Origin: Agrypnia vestita | Taxonomy: Eukaryota; Arthropoda; Insecta; Trichoptera; Phryganeidae | Direction of reading: 5' to 3' | Length of the DNA: 64,000 nt | NCBI GenBank assembly: GCA_016648135.1 | Contig: JADDOH010004268.1 | Span: 1-64,000, forward strand | In this document: piece by piece, positions 45,958-58,100 of the stretch | How positions within the stretch are numbered: the stretch's first letter is position 1 | Layout: every line of letters begins with the position of its first letter | Position numbers and translations under genes: made by a program | Notes under the pieces: generated by a model | What the model saw: the letters and a program-made list of their open reading frames with translations, nothing else | Told to the model about the DNA's origin: nothing | Database searches by the model: none

Positions 45958-47308
45958 TGTGATGACCCAGATAGATAGTAGGGCATCGCGGCCTTGATAC
46001 ATTTAATAATAATTTAGTATAGCTCCTGGTCCGGCACCAGAGTTAGACATCCCGTGGGGTGTGTGTTGAATATATAAGGCGAAGCAAATCTATAATACAA
46101 ATCATTCCATTGCAAATCAATGTAAATCATATTCTTTTCACGGCTAACGATGTAAGATAACCCTAATGTGGGTCCTACTAAATAATGAAGGTTAGTAAGT
46201 AGCAAACCGTCGCGTTCAAAATACAATATATTGGATTATCAAATATTTCATTATTCTTATATGTGAGCGCGCGCGATTGAGCGACAGGATGCAACCGGTC
46301 GACTTCAACCATATGATGTAGCGATACAGTTGTTAAAAATTAAATATTCAATACAGAAATATTACTACTACTAAAATTCAACTTTTCATATGAAATAATG
46401 TTCTATACTATCAAAAATTGTTCTATACGATAAATTAACTAAAAATACGTATTAACTGAAATAATTCTAACATCTTGGGTTCGCACACTATATTGATAAT
46501 ACCTAATGCCCTTCGCATTTACTAAATGTATTACCTAAATAACCACAGCTATACCATCCTGTCCGTCAGGGACGAAACATAAAACACAGTTATATTTCTA
46601 AAAGTGCTACCTCTTACGCGACAAAAATACCTATTACAGTCGGGCTATGAATATGAACTATCTCCGCCTCATAATGGCGCCTGGTACCAATACTAAAACC
46701 TTTACTAGAAATAATAAATGCGAATAAATCTCGATAAATATAATATATACTATTCGTAATACGTCGTTGAATTGGCACATGATTCGTCTAATGGATGAAG
46801 GACCCCGTTGTGTATCGTAATAACTTCAAATTCTTTTATAGGAGCAGTGTGGAAACAATTGCATAATATTACGTAATAAAATCATCTAACGAACCTAATA
46901 ATCTATACATTTATGTTACAATAAAATACGTTCACCAGAAGAATTCGTGTATTAGAAATAAAACATTTCCGTTTGGAAACAACCCAATAAAATCAATCGA
47001 ACGGCATAAAGAGGAGAAATTCACATATTAAATAACACTGAAACTAATAATTTTAAACACTTTATATTAACATATTCTTACCTTGAATGGTGTCGTCTTA
47101 GACGTGTATGAACCTGTTCATATTAATTCCTGGGGAAAATAATACATATATTTGCTATCTACGAAATAAGACATTTTTGAAACGAAACTTCTTTATAAAT
47201 AAGTAGATAAGGTCTCGGGGATGGTTTGTTCGAAAGGATTCTACAACAGCCCGTGAGTTTATATGAAATAATAGTTTCTTTGAATGCTAAATTTTGGTTT
47301 TTTAAACC

Positions 47309-47332
47309 CTCAGCATCTCTGCTGAGAGGGGT
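47309..47332 (-). other. Stable hairpin in LTR
   Basis: CCCTCAGCA and TGCTGAG with AGGG pair around a TCTC loop. The same sequence is in the other LTR at about 56633-56656. Confidence 0.65.
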
Positions 47333-47427
47333 AGAGGCTCCGCGCCCGCCTAAACCCGGTGGCCGACTTCCTAAGTGACTAAACGGCCCCCCTTGTTCCT
47401 CCGGAACTTACTGCATCCCGAGACTCT

Positions 47428-47584
47428 ATCTCTTCTTTACGAGATGTGATCCTGTGACGCCTCTCTTTTAGGCTTATAATTGAGAAGGCCGTACTCTTTT
47501 GGTACGAGTTTCTGATGATGTGTGTTGTCTTGAGGCGCCTTTCTTTTAGGCCGGTGTTTGAAGAATCATGTACTCTTTTGGTAC
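47428..47584 (-). other. Array of five small hairpins with similar loops (left LTR)
   Basis: Hairpins at 47428-47445, 47459-47473, 47490-47506, 47537-47551 and 47570-47584 have stems of 4-5 bp and loops of 7-8 bases. On the minus strand, the transcript sense of the element, every loop contains AAAGA and four contain AAAAGA. The last four form a diverged 78-bp duplication. In the right LTR (56753-56910) one stem pair of the second hairpin is lost. Confidence 0.65.
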
Positions 47585-48784
47585 GAATTGATGACGACAT
47601 TAGCCTCCTTTGCGGGCATAGTCAGCGATGTTACAAATTATTGTGCAATCTCATTATGCCTTTTCAGAGCGGCGTCCCACGATTCTGCATCTTGCAACAT
47701 TTACTTTGGACAAATGTTAGAGTGTTAGTAACATATTTATAATATCCCAGCTATTCCATATGAGTGAATGATTTTTATATTTATTCTGGCCCTGTCTTTC
47801 TTACAGAGGACGAAATAGAAGTTAACGTTTTCTATCAAGGTTTTACAGCATTCAAGCATGGAAATCCTTCCAAAGACAAAGGGAACCTTTTTGTTGGTTT
47901 AAGTAGTTTGCGCCAGATGAGGTTAGGTGGTCGGTTTATTGACGACCCCGAGCAACAAGGAGGACCCCGCCTTTAAGGGACCCTGCAGGGGCTTGTGCGG
48001 GTTCCACGCCCAAGTGCCGGCAATCATCCACCCCTCAGCCAGCTAGGCTAACACAAACCAGATATCCCCTATCTTTAGTTAGATCTCCCCATTCTGTCCT
48101 TTACTCGTCGTTCGGAAGCTACTTGTTAAGCCGAATATACCGAGGTACTCGATTCATAAAGAATTAGTTGTAGACCAAGTGTAATGATTGCGCAATACCT
48201 ACGCAATACAGTAATTATTATAATGCTACTAAGTAATTTATATAGAAATCCGTGTATTCAATTTTTAGTAAAAATAGTATGAAAATCCCCATACTTTAAA
48301 ATATATTCGTTCGGAAGAATTTCTCGTACGATTTGGATTGATATCTGGTTATGCAATACATAACGCGTCGACAATTATTATGAATCTATTAAGCACTACT
48401 TATAGAGCTCCGTAAAATCAATTGTTAATACAAATGGTATGAAAATCCCCATGCATCAAAATATATTCGTTTGGGAGATATTCCCGTACGAATTGAGCCA
48501 AGATCACACAAGCAATCGTGATATTTAATTACACATAATTATTACGAACTCAAATATTCCCAAAATAAATACATTTCGATAGTGAAAATAATTAACCGTA
48601 ATAGATAATATAAATGTGTTCCTTAGCTGTTACACCGTGGCGGTATGATCCTCTCTGGTACTGATGAATGGTAAATTCCTCCATACGTCCGGGCAGCAAC
48701 TCCGTCCGCAAATGATGTTCTGGAACTCAGGGCTCCGTCGGTAGTCTGTTGGGCAGCGCTCCCGCTCGCAAGTCTGGTCTCGAA

Positions 48785-48823
48785 CTGAAGGGGGCTGAGT
48801 ACATCGCGTTCGCTCCTTTTATA
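48785..48823 (-). promoter_or_regulatory. Core promoter in left LTR
   Basis: On the minus strand a TATAAAAGG box (48815-48823) is followed by TCAG at 27 bases and an arthropod-type TTCAGTT initiator at 37 bases. This divides the LTR into about 0.7 kb U3 and about 2.8 kb R/U5. Confidence 0.55.
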
Positions 48824-49546
48824 GTAACGATTTCACCATACCTCTGAAATCCACGCTAGTGCAGTGACTCATCCTATGCCCGATGACCTCACCGCCGGCG
48901 CTCGCCATTGGCCGGACTCAGCCATCAGGACGGTCGCCTCCGGCTCAACCCGTCGAAAGGTAACGCGTGCCTGTGATTGGTCCGTTTCGTTAAAATAATA
49001 GTTAAGCACCCGCTACACGCGAGACTTACTGTTCTGATTCATAAATAACAAAGGCTCGTTCGCACCTACTCACAAGGTCGAGTCTATTAGGATTGGCAAA
49101 CGATATTAATTTAACACAGAATTATATCTATGGTATAATAAAGATCTAAGAAATATTACTTGTATAGCTGAATATTCAATATTTTGTTAGCCTCTGGTAA
49201 TACATGGAATCTTGAGAAGAAATATATCAGGCTTTTACTTTTAAACGATTCAAACCAGAAGAAATATATTTTTGATGTCCATACTTGGCTTTTTGAATAT
49301 TATTATTTTAAGATTTTCTAAATTTATTAAATCTATCTCCATGTCGACCATCACAAGCTGAATATTCAATATTTTGTTAGCCTCTTGTATTACATAGAAT
49401 CTTGAGAAGAAATGTATCAGGCTTTTATTTTTAAACGATTCAAACCAGAAGAAATATATTCTTGATGTCCATACTTGGCTTTTTTGAATATTATTATTTT
49501 AAGATTTTCTAAATTTATTAAATCTATCTCTATGTCGACCATCACA

Positions 49547-49560
49547 GCTTCCCCCTTATT
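49547..49560 (-). promoter_or_regulatory. Polypurine tract
   Basis: The minus strand reads AATAAGGGGGAAGC immediately before the LTR start, the normal site of plus-strand priming. Confidence 0.55.
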
Positions 49561-50829
49561 TAGAGAGAGGAATGATCTATCAGACCAAGCCTATCTGCTA
49601 AATAACCCAATAGGATAGTATATCTCGTGATACTTATCAAGAGTTTCTAAAATTCCTTTTAAAATAAATCGTTGTTCTTTCCTTTCCCCGCGTACTATAT
49701 TTCATTAGGGTAGAATTCATTTTCAATGGAATCCTTTTTGCGTATTTAAAGCTACTGTAAACCATCTGCCTATCATTCAAATGAAATGTGTACAACTAAC
49801 ATGAATATAAGATTTGAAAGCAAAAGGGACTGTATCTAATTTATTCAATTGATTGAAAAGGTTCGATTCTTCATAATCGATTGGATGCCTCAGTAATCTC
49901 ATCATTGTGTCTGCTAACCACTCAAGCTCCATCCTGTTATCAACACTTAAAAGGAACGCCCCTTCCCCCACTTTGTTCTCCTCCTTGCTTCCCCTACAAT
50001 GTTACACTCCTAGTGTTCACCACCTCGCAACTCTATACTACTTTCCCCAGCATATACCTCCCTTCCCCCAGAATATACTCCCACTAACACTCCCCACATC
50101 CCCTTCAAGCTATACAAACCAACTCAACCGAGTAAATATTAACTGTATATTTCTCCTATGAAATGCGAGCTACGATAAATCTGAAGTTCCAGAATTATGT
50201 TAACCTATGAATTAATGTACAACCTATTCATATGAACTAAACAACCAGCTTCCTAATATATAGAGCGAACCCCTCGATCTCAATATGTCCTGTACGTGAG
50301 TAAACATGATGACGATGATACTTGCTATCCACTCTAAAAAGAAAAAGTGCAGTCCGCCTCCAAATTTTATAATGACTAGTCGCAAATGGACAAGTCCCTT
50401 CAATAACCGTTGGGCGTCGTTTCAACTAACTGTCCAGCTAACCCTCAAAAGAGATGCCCAAAGACGTTTGTTAAAGAAGTAGAGCTTCAACCATAACCCA
50501 GTTGTCAAGAAGGTTTCCAATAACTATTCCTTGCTATCCTACCCCGACAAGTGTTCACCATCTTGTAATACAATTCTTATTCCCCCTTCCCCCAAACTAT
50601 ACAACCTCTTCTATCTGAAACTCGTATAGTCCTGTTTTAGCCGAGTGAATGGTCAACCGCATATTCCTACTATGATTGCAAACCGCGACAAAATGAACTC
50701 TAGTACCCCACCTGTGTTATGAACCTTATACATATGCGCAGTACATTTCCTATTATGTAGAATCAGTCAATTGTCCTCAATATTCCACGTATACTGTAAT
50801 GACTGCCATAATTTATTATTGGTGTAATA

Positions 50830-51850
50830 TGATGAAGAAGAAGAAGAAGAAGAAGAAGCCGCAAAAGTAGTGGATGACAACAGAAGAAGAAGAAAATGAA
50901 TCCATTGAAAGGCATAAGATAAAGAAGAAAAGTCACAACCGAGTGTAGTAGTAGATAACGACGAAGAAGAAGAAGTCGAAAGTTATAAAATTAGAAGAAG
51001 ACGCGAATGTAGTAGTAGGTAAAGGACAAAAGAAGATGAAGAAAAGACGTAGAAAAACATTCGAAAATTATAAGATAAACGGAAGAAGAAGTCATGAATG
51101 TAGTTATAGGAAAAGAAGAAGAAGAAGATGAAGAGAAGACGAAGTAAAACAGTTGATAAATATAAGATAAACGGAAGAAGACGAAATGAATGTAGTTATA
51201 GGAAAAAAAGAAGAAGACGAAGATGAAGAGAAGACGAAGAAAAGCAGTTGATAAGTATAAGATAAACGGAAGAAGACGAAATGAATGTAGTTATAGGAAA
51301 AGAAGAAGAAGAAGAAAGTGGAGAAGCGAATAGGAAAGAAGAAAGAAGCGAATATGTAAAGAAGAAGAAAGAAGAGAGAAGAAAGAAGAAGAAAAGTAGA
51401 AGAAGAAGAAAATAATGTAGTAATAGGAAAAGAAGAAGAAGAAGAAAAGGTAAAGAAGAAGAGAAGACGAAGAAAAGACGTAGAAAAACAGTCGAAAAGT
51501 ATAAGATAAATGGAGGAAGACGAAATGAATGTAGTAATAGAAAAAGAAGAAGAAGAAGAAAGTAGAGAAGCAATCGAAAGATATACCATAAGACGAAAAA
51601 GTAGTTGCAAAGTATTGTAATAATTGCTATTTATAGAAGAGAAGGTATTTGAAAAGTAAAGCATAAACGGTACGTATTCAAAGAAGAAGAAGACTAGAGT
51701 GAACATAACCAATAAAAAAAAACCTTCGTACCGAAGAAGAGGAAGACGCTGTTGAAGTCAATATAAATAAAAAGGGGAAAGAAAATATATATATAACCGT
51801 TAGCATATACGAATAAGAAGAAGACGAAGAAGAAGAAGAGGAAGAAAAGG
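50830..51850. repeat. GAA-rich minisatellite
   Basis: Clusters of GAA alternate with a longer conserved part (AAGATAAACGGAAGAAGACG, then ATGAATGTAGTTATAGGAAA). The best units recur at about 51074, 51166 and 51259, a period of about 92-93 bases, with more diverged units on both sides. Confidence 0.8.
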
Positions 51851-51860
51851 ATAGGAACAA

Positions 51861-54101
51861 ACCCTTCGATAATTGTAGAACGTAAAAGTATGTATAACTT
51901 ATTATCCGTCTCAACTAACTTTCCAGCCAACCCTCAAGAGTGATATCTAAAGACGACGCATGTTTGTAGAAGAAGTGCATCCAGATGTCAAGAAAAGTTT
52001 CCCATAACTATTCCTTACTAACCTGTCTTCCCCCAAATTGTTAAGCGTTTGTCAAATAATCAAGCGCGACTCCTCCGTATAACTGTAATATCGTTCCTCC
52101 CAAAACTTATTGAAAACCTAAAACAACTTTATTAATATGTTCCGTATTCATCATCCCCATACTTATATGTAACATAACATTATAAAATTTTTAAGTGTTC
52201 CTTTAACAACGCGAACATGTTTAACGAAGTACACTGTTACAAATCAGAAGAGGTGAACCCTAATATCTGTACTAGCTGTAGTAGTCATCACCAACACTGA
52301 TACCCACAGAAGATGTATGTGTGTAACTGAATCAAGAATTCCTAACGTATAATTCGGTTTGCTATACGACTGGAATCTATTCAAGATCCAAACGTCCAAC
52401 CTTTCTACCTCAATCTAAAAGTAATGCCACGACGACGCATGAAGGTGGATGAAGCTAATGATTTCGTTATGCTACTACTATTTAATCTACTAAAAATCTA
52501 TTTTCAAAATTTTTTTTTTCAAAATGTTCCAGAAGAATTCAAAAGCTCTCCTGAAAAATTTCTTTTTTATTTTATTTTATCACTATTCAAAAGGATTTCT
52601 ACATACACCCAATGTATAGTAAAAACAATAAATGCTTTATCAATCATAGCGTTACGATTTCTCAAAACTTGAAGAAACTCACAAATCGTTAATTCCGGAT
52701 TTACTTTTGTATTATTTCCAAGAAGATTGCGCCTAAAACTAAAACAATCCTTATATAGATACGTACGAAATTTGAAGTAGTGAGATGTTTATTTATACTC
52801 TGCCTATAAATAAGCTATATCAACGTATATTGTAATATAATATTTATTAATGAAGATAAAACAATTTCAATTAACGTTGCAATGAAGCGAAACAAAGGAA
52901 TATATATAAAAAAAAACAAGTCCAATTTTTTAATTATTCGTTACTAAGAGTATATATATATTGCGCTCTCTATTACCGCTTCCTATAGATTAATACTAGC
53001 GAAGGCTCAAAACTTTCTCTGATTTCCGCTAGATGGCGGTAGTATGACCATTTTTAATTCATAATTCATATGCCAGGCCGTCTTGTAAATAAAAATGGAA
53101 GTAATTTTATTCTTGTAATTCAAATCAAAATAATTTTAGATCAAAACAAGAAACTCAAATAATTATTTCGTGCAACAATACGCGTCTGTGTTTATATTAC
53201 GAACAAGTCTATCAATCCTGCATACAACAAAGAAATTATAATTAGTTTGAATAACCAGAACCGTATATAACTGTGTATAACAATTAAGAACACATTTAGA
53301 TAATTAGAATAATTAAGAACCATAATAAATCAATGAAGGAAATTATTATTTTTTTTCAATTAATTCAGCAACATTGTAGATTGACATTTTATTTTTTTAG
53401 GACAATTTTTAATATAACACCTTGACGATAAAAAGGTATCTCCGAAACATGCACGTGAAAGTTATCAAATAATTTAAGTAGATTTGTAAGAATACTATAA
53501 TCAATAAATTTTTTGTGTAATTATTATCTGTAAAAATTTAGCTGAATTTAAAGATCTTTTTTTTTTTCAAATATAGAAACCCTTTTTAATATCCATAAGA
53601 CAAATATATAACAAGTGTGGATTTATTTAATTTACATTAACCTTAATTTAATTAAAATTAATTTATATTAATTTTTAATTATGAAACCAGACGGATAATT
53701 ATTAAAATATTTTTTGCATTTGTATCATAATTGTACATAACCGAAAGAGAAAAGTAAATATTATAAAACATCGGATTTATAATTTTTTTTATAAAATAAA
53801 ATATATATCAAATGTTCACATGGCAAAATCCGTTTAATATAATTCTTGTGTACCCCGTATACTAAAAGTTTTCGTTTTTATATCTTCTTTTCTTTTAGAT
53901 TCATATATTCTCGTGTTTATATTTTCTACTAAATTGTTATCCGGTTTTTATATTTATTTTTACTTTTATATTTTTCTGCTATTATTATTAATTACTATTG
54001 CATAACTCGTAAGCGAAAATATTTGCCACTGAACAGATTTTATCTAGCGTGGGTTAATTATTAGTTTATATTAATATAAGAAATTAAATTAAAACCGAAT
54101 T
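51861..54101. other. AT-rich interior DNA
   Basis: No gene is supported. A short plus frame at 52424-52672 has no domain. The region is part of the interior of the LTR element. Confidence 0.3.
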
Positions 54102-54381
54102 TTAAGCTATCATAAACCCTCCGTGGCGCGCGCTGAAATCTGTCGCGGTGATCTGCCCGTAATACAGGTGTATATTTTTGCATTTCGGGCGCCGTGCGAA
54201 TCCGTTCGGCGTAGCTAACTGTCTTTTCGTACTAGCCCGAGCGCGAAGGTCGAACTTGTTAAACCTTAAACCCTCAAACGTCTCGGGTCTATTCACGAAC
54301 TCACGCGGTCGGGCGAAACATGACCCGGAGGGTACTGTATGGAGAGCCGTGTCGTCGCGCGTTCTCCCATTACACAGCGCT

Positions 54382-54739
54382 CGCAAATCCCGATGGCCCA
54401 GTCCATGACAGTGGTATATTTGCGAAAAACAAATGCAATAATTAAAACCTTTCAAATGTGATTCGTTTGAATCTCAACTACATATTTGTTATACTGCGAT
54501 TCGCAAATCCCGACGGCCTAGGCCGTGACAGTGGCATACTTGCGAGAAAACAAATGCAATAATTAAAACCTTTCAAACGTGAATCGTTTGAATCTTAACT
54601 ACATATTTGTTATACTGCGATCCGCAAATCCCGATGGTCTTTTTTAGATTGTGACGGTGGCTTACTTGTGAGATCGCATTCAAACAATTATTAAAATATT
54701 TTTCAAATGTGAATCATTTGAATTCAAACCACATAAAAT
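54382..54739. repeat. 120-bp tandem repeat, three units
   Basis: Units start with CGCAAATCCCGA at 54382, 54502 and 54623. Each contains a dyad of the CAAACGTGAATCGTTTG type. The third unit is the most diverged. In the element's orientation the repeat lies 400-760 bases downstream of the primer site. Confidence 0.8.
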
Positions 54740-55128
54740 GAATGAGATATGAAATAAATCACATATTCTATAAAATGGAGCAATACTTTTACAAAGAAAC
54801 AGGCATTCCAAAATCGAACTAATATATCACAAGGACCAAAATTACTACAATAATTTTCGTTCACAAAATATTAAATAATAAAAATGCCAACTGTCTATAT
54901 GACAAACAACCTAAAGAAATTTCTAATACCTAGTATCACGTTTGTCTACAAATCTCAGTACGTGGTTCACATAAATGCTCAATCTTTTTTCTTTGATGTC
55001 ACGGACCGTGGTCCGCGATTGTTTAAATAAAACCGCTTTTATAATCAAATATTTTCTTTCATTTATAATATTAACTAAACCAAAATGATTTTATTACTAT
55101 GCAAATGAGTCCAACGAATACGCTCCTG

Positions 55129-55145
55129 TCTGGTCACCGGCACCA
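55129..55145 (-). promoter_or_regulatory. Primer-binding-site-like sequence
   Basis: One base after the LTR end CATCACA the minus strand reads TGGTGCCGGTGACCAGA. It begins with TGG and resembles the site next to the related LTR at 21939. The priming tRNA is not identified. Confidence 0.5.
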
Positions 55146-55146
55146 C

Positions 55147-58100
55147 TGTGATGAACCAGGTAGATAGTAGGGCATCGCGGCCTTGATACATTTAATAATA
55201 ATTTAGTATAGCTCCTGGTCCGGCACCAGAGTTAGACATCCCATGGGGTGTGTGTTGAATATATAAGGCGAAGCAAATCTATAATACAAATCATTCCATT
55301 GCAAATCAATGTAAATCATATTCTTTTCACGGCTAACGATGTAAGATGACCCTAATGTGGGTCCTACTAAATAATGAAGGTTAGTAAGTAGCAAACCGTC
55401 GCGTTCAAAATACAATATATTGGATTATCAAATATTTCATTATTCTTATATGTGAGCGCGCGCGATTGAGCGACAGGTTGCAACCGGTCGACTTCAACCA
55501 TATGATGTAGCGATACAGTTGTTAAAAATTAAATATTCAATACAGAAATATTACTACTACTAAAATTCAACTTTTCATATGAAATAATGTTCTATACTAT
55601 CAGAAATTATTCTATACGATAAATTAACTAAAAATACGTATTAACTGAAAATATTTCTAATTTGCTGTTGAATATTACCTATAAAGATATTGACTAAAAC
55701 TTTTGCTTTGAATGGAATATTAACTACTTCTCTCATCAAATATTATTCTGCAGCAAATATTCAATGAAATTATAGGAACTAAAATATTTCTAACATCTTG
55801 GGTTCGCAGACGAAATCGATAATACCTAATGCCCTTTGCATTTACTAAGTATATTACCTAAATAGCCACAGCTATACCATCCTGTCCGTCAGGGACGAAA
55901 CATAAAACACAGTTATATTCCTAAAAGTGCTACCTCTTACGCGACAAAAATACCTATTGCAGTCGGGCTATGAATATGAACTATTTCCGCCTCATAATGG
56001 CGCCTGGAACCAATACTAAAAACCTCACTAGAAATAATAAATGCGACTAAATCTCGATAAATACAATATATACTATTCGTAATACGTCGTTGAATTGGCA
56101 CATGATTCGTCTAATGGATGAAGGACCCCGTTGTGTATCGTAATAACTTCAAATTCTTTTATAGGAGCAGTGTGGAAACAATTGCATAATATTACGTAAT
56201 AAAAACATCTAACGAACCTAATAATCTATACATTTATGTTACAATAAAATACGTACACTAGAAAGAATTCATGTATTAGAAATAAAACATTTTCGATTTG
56301 AGACAAACCAGTAAAATCGTTCGAACGGCGCAAAGGGAAAAATTCACACATATTAAATAACACTGAAATTAATAATTATAAACACTTTGTATTAGCAAAT
56401 TCTTACCTTGAATGGTTTCGTCCTAGACGTGTATGAACCTGTTCATATTAGTTGCGTGAGAAAATAATACATATATTTGCTATTTACGAAATACGACATT
56501 TTTGAAGCGAAACTTCTTTATAAATAAGTAGATAAGGTCTCGGGGATGGTTTGTTCGAAAGGATTCTACAACAGCCCGTGAGTTTATATGAAATAATAGT
56601 TTCTTTGAATGCTAAATTTTGGTTTTTTAAACCCTCAGCATCTCTGCTGAGAGGGGTAGAGGCCCCGCGCCCGCCTAAACCCGGTGGCCGACTTCCTAAG
56701 TGACTAAACGGCCCCCCTTGTTCCTCCGGAACTTACTGCATCCCGAGACTCTATCTCTTCTTTACGAGATGTGATCCTGTGACGCCCCTCTTTTAGGCTT
56801 ATAATTGAGAAGGCCGTACTCTTTTGGTACGAGTTTCTGATGATGTGTGTTGTCTTGAGGCGCCTTTCTTTTAGGCCGGTGTTTGAAGAATCATGTACTC
56901 TTTTGGTACGAATTGATGACGACATTAGCCTCCTTTGCGGGCATAGTCAGCGATGTTACAAATTATTGTGCAATCTCATTATGCCTTTTCAGAGCGGCGT
57001 CCCACGATTCTGCATCTTGCAACATTTACTTTGGACAAATGTTAGAGTGTTAGTAACATATTTATAATATCCCAGCTATTCCATATGAGTGAATGATTTT
57101 TATATTTATTCTGGCCCTGTCTTTCTTACAGAGGACGAAATAGAAGTTAACGTTTTCTATCAAGGTTTTACAGCATTCAAGCATGGAAATCCTTCCAAAG
57201 ACAAAGGGAACCTTTTTGTTGGTTTAAGTAGTTTGCGCCAGATGAGGTTAGGTGGTCGGTTTATTGACGACCCCGAGCAACAAGGAGGACCCCGCCTTTA
57301 AGGGGCCCTGCAGGGGCTTGTGCGGGTTCCACGCCCAAGTGCCGGCAATCATCCACCCCTCAGCCAGCTAGGCTAACATAAACCAGATATCCCCAATCTT
57401 TAGTTAGATCTCCCCATTCTGTCCTTTACTCGTCATTCTGAAGCCACTTATTAAGCTGAATATACCGAGGTACTCGATTCATAAAGAGTTAGTTGTAGAC
57501 CGAGTGTAATGATTGCGCAATACCTACGCAATACAGTAATTATTATAATGCTACTAAGTAATTCATATATAAATCCGTGTATTTAATTTTAGTACAAATA
57601 GTATGAAAATCCCCATACTTTAAAATATATTCGTTTGGGAGATATTCCCGTACGAATTGAGCCAAGATCACACAAGAAATCGTGATATTAATTATACATT
57701 ATTGCTCCGATTTTAAATCTTCCCAAAATAAATACATTTCAATAGTGAAAATAATTAATCGATAGATAATATAAATGTGTTCCTTAGCTGTTACACAGTG
57801 GCGGTATGATCCTCTCTGCTACTGATGAATGGTAGATTCCTCCATACGTCCGGGCAGCAACTCCGTCCGCAAATGCTGTTCTGGAACTCAGGGCTCCGTC
57901 GGTAGTCTGTTGGGCAGCGCTCCCGCTCGCAAGTCTGGTCTCGAACTGAAGGGGCTGAGTACATCGCGTTCGCTCCTTTTATAGTAACGATTTCACCATA
58001 CCTCTGAAATCCACGCTAGTGCAGTGACTCATCCTATGCGCGATGACCTCACCGCCGGCGCTCGCCATTGGCCGGATTCAGCCATCAGGACGGTCGCCTC

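Larger units (their letters stand above)
45958..49546 (-). repeat. 3' LTR (left copy)
   Basis: It begins on the minus strand TGTGATGGTCGAC and ends GGGTCATCACA. Compared with the other LTR it has its first 191 bases in tandem (49165-49355 and 49356-49546) and a second tandem unit near 48278-48480. It lacks about 135 bases near 46455. Short frames inside are shared with the other LTR only because they are copies. Confidence 0.72.
49561..55128 (-). other. Interior of the giant-LTR element, no recognised coding
   Basis: The interior has pyrimidine-rich DNA (49930-50130), a GAA minisatellite (50830-51850), AT-rich DNA, a GC-rich patch (54110-54400) and a 120-bp tandem repeat (54382-54739). Minus-strand frames of up to 202 codons over the minisatellite are Ser/Phe low complexity. 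None has a CCHC knuckle, protease or RT motif. Confidence 0.5.

Noticed and set aside
47379..47600. Minus-strand frame over the hairpin array
   Set aside because: Its repeated residues come from the 78-bp nucleotide duplication; no evidence for translation.
47764..47976. Plus-strand frame with a good splice acceptor before it, identical in both LTRs
   Set aside because: The conservation is explained by the LTRs being copies; it is antisense to the element's TATA box and has no known domain.
50830..51850. CRISPR-like spaced repeats
   Set aside because: Units are a eukaryotic minisatellite of continuous degenerate repeats without unique spacers.
51104..51914. Minus-strand frames rich in Ser, Phe and Leu
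   Set aside because: They only read the complementary strand of the GAA minisatellite; low complexity, several overlapping frames, no domain.
54102..54455. Minus-strand frame of 117 codons in a GC-rich patch of the LTR-element interior
   Set aside because: No zinc knuckle, protease or other gag-pol motif; GC-rich DNA has few stops by chance, and it overlaps the tandem repeat.
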